From the NCBI GenBank assembly GCA_947176045.1, contig CAMWPF010000030.1, positions 1-10,211 of the forward strand: a stretch of DNA of 10,211 nt. Direction: 5' to 3'. Below, piece after piece: positions 5,754-10,211 of the stretch. Numbering within the stretch: position 1 is the stretch's first letter; every line of letters begins with the position of its first letter. The notes below the pieces were generated by a model, which did not search any database, had not been told where the DNA came from, and saw nothing but the letters and a program-made list of their open reading frames with translations. The position numbers were made by a program, and so were the translations under genes. The DNA is from an uncultured Treponema sp. (GTDB taxonomy: Bacteria > Spirochaetota > Spirochaetia > Treponematales > Treponemataceae).

Positions 5754-5856
5754 AGTTATCTTGGAACAAGAATTTATAAAACACATTGTTTTCCTAAAAA
5801 TCGCACGCCGCACCACCATTTTCCAACAGAATGCCTGCACGGCAAGCCGGCGCACG

Positions 5857-7203
5857 TCATTCCGTAACGTTGTGCAGCCATCGTCCCGAACGGAGCCGCA
5901 GCAGGCCGGCGGCAGCCTTCAAGATGTTTTCCGAACCAATGCAAAGGTAGACCGCCCAGTACGGGGCATGCAGCCATTGCGCCGCCACCGCGCCTGCCGG
6001 CAGCGAGACAAGCCACATACAGCCCACATCCATGAGCGTCGCGCACAACGTGTCGCCGCCGGAACGGCACACTCCGACAATCATGCACATATTGAACGCG
6101 CAGAACGGATAGAACAGCGCCGTCAAGTACAGCATCCGCGCCGCCATCTGGAGGATCTGCGGACTGACGTGGAAGAACAGCGGAAGCAGCATCGACAGCG
6201 GAACCACCAGCAAGGCAAGCCCCGCGCCGCACAACGCCATGAAGACGCACATCCGCCGCGCGAATGAACGCGCCTCATCATACTGCGCCTCTCCAATCTT
6301 TCTGCCGATGATGATTGCGGCGGCATTTCCCGTTCCAATGCAGAACACCCACACCAAATTGTCAATCGTTCCGCGGATGTGGAACGCGGCGACAACGTCC
6401 GTGCCGATGTGCGCAAAAATCGAATTCTGCATGGAAATTCCGAATCCCCAGAGCGTCTCATTCACAAGGACGGGAAGGCAGATTGCGGCGTATTTTACCA
6501 GAAAACGCGGATTCGTCAAAATATAGTCGTGGAATTTTCCAATTATTTCATACCGGCGGAAAACCGGCGCTCCGACCAAAATAGAACATTCTACAAAGCG
6601 CGAAATCACAGTCGCCAGCGCCGCGCCGCGTACGCCCATCGCCGGAATGACGGCCGTTCCTTGAATGGAAAGTCCGAAAATCAAAAGCATATTGCACAGC
6701 GCGTTGATTCCAACCGAAACTGCCGTCGCCGCCATCGGAAGCCTGACGTGCCCCGTGCTGCGCTCCGCATGGGCGAACGCAAATCCAATTCCGATAAGCA
6801 AATAGCTCGCCGCGACCGTCCGCAGGTATTCCGCGCCCATAGCGATGACGGCGGCATCCTTCGTGTACATCGACAGGCAGGCTTCCGGGAAGAATCCGGC
6901 GGCGGCCGCAAAAAGCAGCGCGACGCAGGCTGAAAGCGTTACGGTGATTCCCATGACCTGCCGGAGCGCCGGAATATCCCGCTTGCCCCAAAACTGCGCG
7001 ATGAAAATCGAACCGCCGGACACGACGCCGAACAAGGCAGTGTTCATGATGAAGAAAATCTGGTTCCCCAGTCCGACCGCCGCAATTTCGACAGCGCCCA
7101 ACTGTCCGACCATGACGGTATCCAGCATATTCACGAACGAGGTCAAAAAATTCTGAAGGATGATGGGCAGCGCCACCATAAAAAGCGTCCGATAGAAATT
7201 CAT
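5857..7203 (-). CDS. MATE-family efflux transporter
   Basis: From the ATG at 7203 the product is 448 residues, normal for MATE proteins (about 440-460), with around twelve hydrophobic membrane segments. The N-terminal half begins FYRTLFMVALPIILQNF, followed by MLDTVMVGQLG (about 25-35) and GLGNQIFF, the classic first MatE repeat; a second repeat begins near ICLPVLVNETLWGFG. MATE proteins export cationic compounds or drugs in exchange for Na+ or H+ across the inner membrane. The substrate here is unknown. The frame is open to a TTG at 7272, which would add 23 residues and leave only 12 bases after the ATPase gene. The ATG is preferred because the family's conserved FYRTLF begins right after it, but neither start has a good ribosome-binding site. 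It is the last gene of the ABC block, and no convincing terminator is seen after it. Confidence 0.85.
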   Translation of the reverse strand: MNFYRTLFMVALPIILQNFLTSFVNMLDTVMVGQLGAVEIAAVGLGNQIFFIMNTALFGVVSGGSIFIAQFWGKRDIPALRQVMGITVTLSACVALLFAAAAGFFPEACLSMYTKDAAVIAMGAEYLRTVAASYLLIGIGFAFAHAERSTGHVRLPMAATAVSVGINALCNMLLIFGLSIQGTAVIPAMGVRGAALATVISRFVECSILVGAPVFRRYEIIGKFHDYILTNPRFLVKYAAICLPVLVNETLWGFGISMQNSIFAHIGTDVVAAFHIRGTIDNLVWVFCIGTGNAAAIIIGRKIGEAQYDEARSFARRMCVFMALCGAGLALLVVPLSMLLPLFFHVSPQILQMAARMLYLTALFYPFCAFNMCMIVGVCRSGGDTLCATLMDVGCMWLVSLPAGAVAAQWLHAPYWAVYLCIGSENILKAAAGLLRLRSGRWLHNVTE

Positions 7204-7284
7204 GGAAGTCAGAGGATAATCGAAAAGAACGGGAAAATCAACATACTCCGACAAAAGCGCCGGAATACGCAAACGCCGCCCGAT

Positions 7285-8106
7285 TCACCCGATCTGCGGA
7301 CACTGGTGGATGGGATGCTCGAAGACGCTCATCGGAACGCCGTACGCAAGCCGCAGGTTTTCTTCCGTCAGAACGGAGCGCGCCGTTCCAGAAATCAATC
7401 CGCGGACGCCGCGTTCCGGCGGCGGAAGCAGCGCAAGGCGGTCCGCAAACCGCGCCGCAAGGTTCACATCGTGGATCGTAATCAAGACGCCCAAATTCCG
7501 CGAGCGCGCAGTTTCCGCAAAAAGCCGGAGCAGCTCAGGCTCATACGAAATGTCGAGGGCGGCGCATGGTTCGTCCAAAAGCAGAAAATTTCCTCCATCA
7601 GATTGAGCGAGCGTCCGCGCAATCCGCGCCTTTTGGAATTCTCCGCCGGACAGACTGTAGACGCCGCGCTCCAAAAGCGCGCCGATGCCGAGGCATTCCG
7701 CCGCGTCTTCCGCAATGCGCGCGTCATCCGCCGTGCACCGCGTTCCTGAATGGGCGAACCGCCCGGATAAAATCAGCTCGCGCACCGGCATATTCCACGC
7801 GCAACGTTCCGACTGCTCCATATAGGCGATTGCGGCGGCGGACTCCCGGCGTGAAAGCGCGCGGACTGCCGTGCCGTCCAATGACGGCGGCGTCTCAGCG
7901 GCTGAAATTGCAACTGCATCGCCGCGGCCGCCGGAAATTCCTGCGAGCAGCCGGAGCAGCGTCGTCTTTCCGCCGCCGTTCGGACCGGACAGGCAGACGA
8001 ATTCGCCGCGACGAACCGCAATGGAGACATCGGACAGAACTGGCTTTCCGTGGCAGGCGGCGGAAAGTCCGGCGCAGGAAAGCACAGACGCATCAATGTT
8101 CCGCAT
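7285..8106 (-). CDS. ABC transporter ATP-binding protein (FecE/BtuD type)
   Basis: The product is 273 residues, a single cytoplasmic nucleotide-binding domain. Walker A is GPNGGGKTT (41-49), Q-loop Gln98 (YMEQ), signature LSGGE (152-156), Walker B LLLDEP (175-180), D-loop ALD (183-185) and switch His212 (TIHD), so it should be active. The C-terminal segment LTEENLRLAYGVPM is typical of importers for iron chelates, haem and cobalamin. It powers uptake through the permease encoded just upstream; only five bases separate the permease stop from this ATG, with a GGGAG site overlapping the permease end. The substrate cannot be read from this subunit. Confidence 0.93.
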   Translation of the reverse strand: MRNIDASVLSCAGLSAACHGKPVLSDVSIAVRRGEFVCLSGPNGGGKTTLLRLLAGISGGRGDAVAISAAETPPSLDGTAVRALSRRESAAAIAYMEQSERCAWNMPVRELILSGRFAHSGTRCTADDARIAEDAAECLGIGALLERGVYSLSGGEFQKARIARTLAQSDGGNFLLLDEPCAALDISYEPELLRLFAETARSRNLGVLITIHDVNLAARFADRLALLPPPERGVRGLISGTARSVLTEENLRLAYGVPMSVFEHPIHQCPQIG

Positions 8107-8111
8107 TCCGC

Positions 8112-9152
8112 CTACTCCCGCGAAAAAATCAGGCAGATGAAGAACGGCGCGCCAAGCATCGACGTAATCAGTCCGGCGGGAAGCTCCGCCGGCGCGATGA
8201 CCGTCCGTGCCGCCAGATCACCGGCAAGCAGGAGGATTGCGCCGAACAGCATGGAAGCGCCGACCGCCGTCCGCCCCCGGCTTCCGAAAATCCGCCGGGC
8301 GATATGGGGCGCAATCAGGCCGACAAATCCGATTGTTCCGCCCGCGCAGACCGACGACGAAACTGCGAGCGCCGCCGCCGTCAGGACGACTCCCCGGAGC
8401 CTCGCCGTTTCCACGCCGAGCGCGCCGGCAGACCGTTCGCCGCCCGCCATCAAGTCCAGCCGCGGAGCCGCGATGAACAAGAGGACTGCCGAAGCCGCCG
8501 CCGGAACCGCAATGAACTGCAATTCCGTCCAGCCGCGCCCGTTGAAGCTTCCCAGAATCCACGTGTAGATGCCGCGCGCCGATCTGCTTTGAGTCAGCAA
8601 AATAATAGAGGAAATCGAAGCGTACAGCGTTCCAAGCGCGGCGCCGCAGAGGAGGAGCGTCGCGCCGCCCTCACGCCGTTCCCGGCAGGAAATGAGGACG
8701 ACTGCCGCGCCGGAAACAAGCGCGCCGGCAAACGCGCAGAGATTGACCGGCGAAACCGCCCAAAAAAACAGTCCGGAAAGCCCGAAGCTTTGAGCGAGGA
8801 CGGCTCCCAGCGTCGCCCCGGCGGAAATGCCGATGATGCCCGGCTCGGCAAGCGGATTGCGGAAGTACATCTGGAACGCCGCGCCGGAAGCCGCAAGCAG
8901 CGCGCCGGAGACAGCCGCAAGTAGAGCGCGCGGCAGGCGGAGCGAAAAAAGGACAGTCGCCGCATACGATTTTTCTCCGGAAATCGCCCGGAAGAAATCC
9001 GAAAGCGGAATACGCTGCGCGCCGAACAGCACGGAAGCAAGGACGGCAAGCGCAAGCAGTGCGGACGCGCCGGCAAACGCCGCCGCACGCTTCCCCGACA
9101 ATCCGCGCCGCACGCAGCCCGCTTCCGCCGCGTCAGGAAGACCGCCGCTCAT
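8112..9152 (-). CDS. ABC transporter permease, FecCD/BtuC family
   Basis: The product is 346 residues with about ten membrane segments, as in BtuC. Family hallmarks are RLPRALLAAVSGALLAASG (72-90), NPLAEPGIIGISAGA (99-113), CAGGTIGFVGLIAPHIAR in the later half, which includes the loop that contacts the ATPase, and ELPAGLITSMLGAPFF near the C-terminus. It works as a homodimer in the inner membrane to take up cobalamin, haem or ferric siderophore. Its ATG overlaps the stop of the binding-protein gene by four bases (ATGA, 9149-9152), so translation is probably coupled. The N-terminus is 15-20 residues longer and more charged than in many homologues, but the overlap supports this start. Confidence 0.93.
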   Translation of the reverse strand: MSGGLPDAAEAGCVRRGLSGKRAAAFAGASALLALAVLASVLFGAQRIPLSDFFRAISGEKSYAATVLFSLRLPRALLAAVSGALLAASGAAFQMYFRNPLAEPGIIGISAGATLGAVLAQSFGLSGLFFWAVSPVNLCAFAGALVSGAAVVLISCRERREGGATLLLCGAALGTLYASISSIILLTQSRSARGIYTWILGSFNGRGWTELQFIAVPAAASAVLLFIAAPRLDLMAGGERSAGALGVETARLRGVVLTAAALAVSSSVCAGGTIGFVGLIAPHIARRIFGSRGRTAVGASMLFGAILLLAGDLAARTVIAPAELPAGLITSMLGAPFFICLIFSRE

Positions 9153-10075
9153 TCTCCGTCCGCTCCGCAGTCAAGATCCAATTCTGGATGCAGGAAGGCG
9201 GCAATCAAGGCGGCGGCATCCGCGATGCGCGGCCCCGGCCGGGACACGACGCCCGCATCCAAAGCGTAGACATTCCCGGCTTTGACCGCAGGAATGTCCT
9301 GCCATCCGGCGCGATGCAAAACCGCTTCCAGCGGCGCGCCGTCTTCCGAAACAAAAATGACATCCGGCGCGCGCGCAAGAATCAGTTCCTCGCTGACAAC
9401 CGGATACGGCTGCGCGATATCCGCAAAAATGTTCCGCCCGCCCGCGGCGGAAATCAATTCATCGATAAAGGACGCATTTCCAACTGAAATGTACGGCGGA
9501 TTCCAAACTTCCCAGTACACGGAGCGGACGCTCCCACGCGCCGCCGACTGCGCCGCAAGGCCGGCGAGCCGCTCCCGGATTTCCGCAGAAAGCGCCTCCG
9601 CCTCCCCGTCATGCCCCGTAATTCTGCCGACCTCCAGAATTTCGTCCAGAACGCCTTCCACAGATTCCGCACAGGAGACGAAGCACGGAACGCCCTGCGC
9701 CTCAAGAGGCGGAATCAGAAAGTCATGCATTCCGGCGGAAAGGCAGACCAAGTCCGGCGAAAACGACAGCAGCGCCTCAAGGCTCACCGCATTTCCATCA
9801 AAGCCACCAGCCGAAGGAAGCACGCGAACTTCCGGCGGCTCGTCGCAGAAGTCCGACCGCGCGGCAAGCTGCCCAAACGCACCGACAGCGCAGACAATCT
9901 CCGTAACGGAAGGCGCAAGCGAGACAATGCGCCGCGGCACCGACTCCCGCCCGCCCGCTCCAGCCGCCGTTCCATTCTTCCGGCAGCCCGCCGCCGCAAG
10001 GCACAGCGCAAGGCAAAAAATGCACGAACACAATCTCCCGGCGCGACGCCCGCCGAACAATCCCAGACGCATCAT
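9149..10075 (-). CDS. Substrate-binding lipoprotein of a metal-chelate ABC importer (BtuF-like)
   Basis: The product is 308 residues from ATG 10075. An Arg-rich N-terminus and Cys/Leu-rich core end in LAAAGC, so Cys31 is the lipid anchor and the protein sits on the periplasmic face of a membrane. The fold is a helical-backbone metal receptor of class III: RRIVSLAPSVTEIVCAVGA near the start, SLEALLSFSPDLVCL, a long linking helix, VYWEVWNPPYISVGNASFIDELISAAG, VSEELILARAPDVIFV, and SRPGPRIADAA at the end. The order and motifs resemble E. coli BtuF, so cobalamin or a related corrinoid is a reasonable guess; siderophore or haem cannot be excluded. A second ATG follows directly (10072). A longer frame to 10141 runs into a terminator and is rejected. 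There is no Shine-Dalgarno sequence; an extended -10 lies just upstream. It is the first gene of the block with permease, ATPase and MATE. Confidence 0.9.
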   Translation of the reverse strand: MMRLGLFGGRRAGRLCSCIFCLALCLAAAGCRKNGTAAGAGGRESVPRRIVSLAPSVTEIVCAVGAFGQLAARSDFCDEPPEVRVLPSAGGFDGNAVSLEALLSFSPDLVCLSAGMHDFLIPPLEAQGVPCFVSCAESVEGVLDEILEVGRITGHDGEAEALSAEIRERLAGLAAQSAARGSVRSVYWEVWNPPYISVGNASFIDELISAAGGRNIFADIAQPYPVVSEELILARAPDVIFVSEDGAPLEAVLHRAGWQDIPAVKAGNVYALDAGVVSRPGPRIADAAALIAAFLHPELDLDCGADGE

Positions 10076-10081
10076 GCTGAT

Positions 10082-10090
10082 AAAATAGCA
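10082..10090 (-). promoter_or_regulatory. Extended -10 element of the ABC importer genes
   Basis: TGCTATTTT (reverse strand, 10090-10082) is an extended -10 ending six bases before ATG 10075. Transcription would begin at about the start codon, giving a leaderless message, in line with the absence of a ribosome-binding site. It directly follows the terminator at 10104-10139. There is no room for a riboswitch if this is the real promoter. Confidence 0.4.
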
Positions 10091-10103
10091 CATTTCCGCA
10101 ATG

Positions 10104-10139
10104 AAAAAAAGCGCCCGCGGCTGACAACAGCGCGGGCGC
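10104..10139 (-). terminator. Strong intrinsic terminator of a gene beyond the window
   Basis: GCGCCCGCG (10111-10119) pairs with CGCGGGCGC (10131-10139), and an inner CTG/CAG pair closes the loop ACAA with one bulged G. On the reverse strand the stem is followed by seven T (10110-10104). It should stop transcription entering from the right, so the ABC block needs its own promoter. A run of six A on the other side (10140-10145) could give weak termination in the opposite direction only if read as U in RNA, which it is not, so it is unidirectional. Confidence 0.8.
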
Positions 10140-10161
10140 AAAAAACGCCTTTTCCTATTTC

Positions 10162-10211
10162 GGGCGTTCCGGCAGGCTGCGTGCGCAGCCTGCCGTCGGG
10201 TGCTTGCCTTT
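10162..10211 (+). repeat. Two-hairpin intergenic repeat, copy cut by the window edge
   Basis: GGGCGTTC (10162-10169) is followed by a hairpin with eleven-base arms (10170-10180 with 10185-10195, loop GTGC) and TCGGGTGCTTGCCTTT (10196-10211). The flanks are identical to those of the copy at 3157-3258 (16 bases on one side, 8 on the other). The inner half of the stem differs (GCTGC against CGTGC), but pairing is fully kept. The second hairpin would lie beyond the window. Confidence 0.75.

Noticed and set aside
7566..8924. Long forward reading frame (452 codons)
   Set aside because: It is antisense to the ATPase and permease genes, which carry all family motifs. The translation is extremely Arg-rich with no recognisable domain.
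10076..10141. Extended N-terminus of the binding protein
   Set aside because: The extra codons run through the terminator hairpin and would place the signal peptide internally.
10076..10211. Cobalamin riboswitch upstream of the importer genes
   Set aside because: I see a terminator and a repeat copy but no B12-box-like sequence. The candidate promoter is downstream of both. An element beyond the window cannot be excluded.
1..10211. CRISPR array, tRNA, rRNA, insertion sequence or prophage
   Set aside because: No regularly spaced direct repeats, no clover-leaf candidates, no transposase or integrase motifs were found on either strand.

Overview
The window reads as part of a GC-rich spirochaete chromosome, most likely Treponema or a close relative. 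This is an inference. It rests on three proteins with permissive spirochaete-type lipoboxes (FSSC, FAAC, AAGC), a cell-wall hydrolase with an extra C-terminal envelope domain, AT-poor codon use and intergenic hairpin repeats. No rRNA, tRNA, CRISPR array, transposase or phage gene is visible. About nine tenths of the window is coding, and no gene-free stretch exceeds 300 bases.

Left part (1-3287). The first ~180 bases are a homopolymer-rich, possibly contig-edge stretch with a hairpin that could end the first gene. A reverse-strand gene (183-1043) encodes a secreted YD-type repeat protein. It is divergent from an IlvY-like LysR regulator (1174-2085) across a 130-bp intergenic region that holds a palindrome. 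ilvC, the usual IlvY neighbour and target, is not present. A forward gene for a uracil-DNA-glycosylase-superfamily protein follows (2352-3143). Both gaps around that gene hold copies of a two-hairpin repeat.

Middle (3288-5856, all reverse strand). An NlpC/P60 hydrolase with a C-terminal domain (4093-5229) is followed closely by a lipoprotein gene (3288-4052), so the two are probably one transcript. Upstream are three tandem hairpins, at least two of them intrinsic terminators, and then a 66-residue Glu/Val/Thr-rich small lipoprotein gene (5435-5635) with an AT-rich leader region.

Right part (5857-10211, reverse strand). A compact operon-like block encodes a lipoprotein-type binding protein, a FecCD/BtuC-type permease, an ABC ATPase and a MATE exporter. 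The transporter is a type II importer for a metal chelate such as cobalamin, haem or siderophore; the binding protein looks most like BtuF. The block starts just after a strong reverse-strand terminator. Another copy of the hairpin repeat lies at the window edge, in opposite orientation to the copy at 3157-3258.

No clearly new multi-gene system is visible. The points most worth a second look are the covarying two-hairpin repeat family, the 26-residue super-repeat of the YD protein, the Ser in place of the third catalytic residue of the NlpC/P60 protein, and promoter elements placed so close to start codons that leaderless or near-leaderless mRNAs are suggested.
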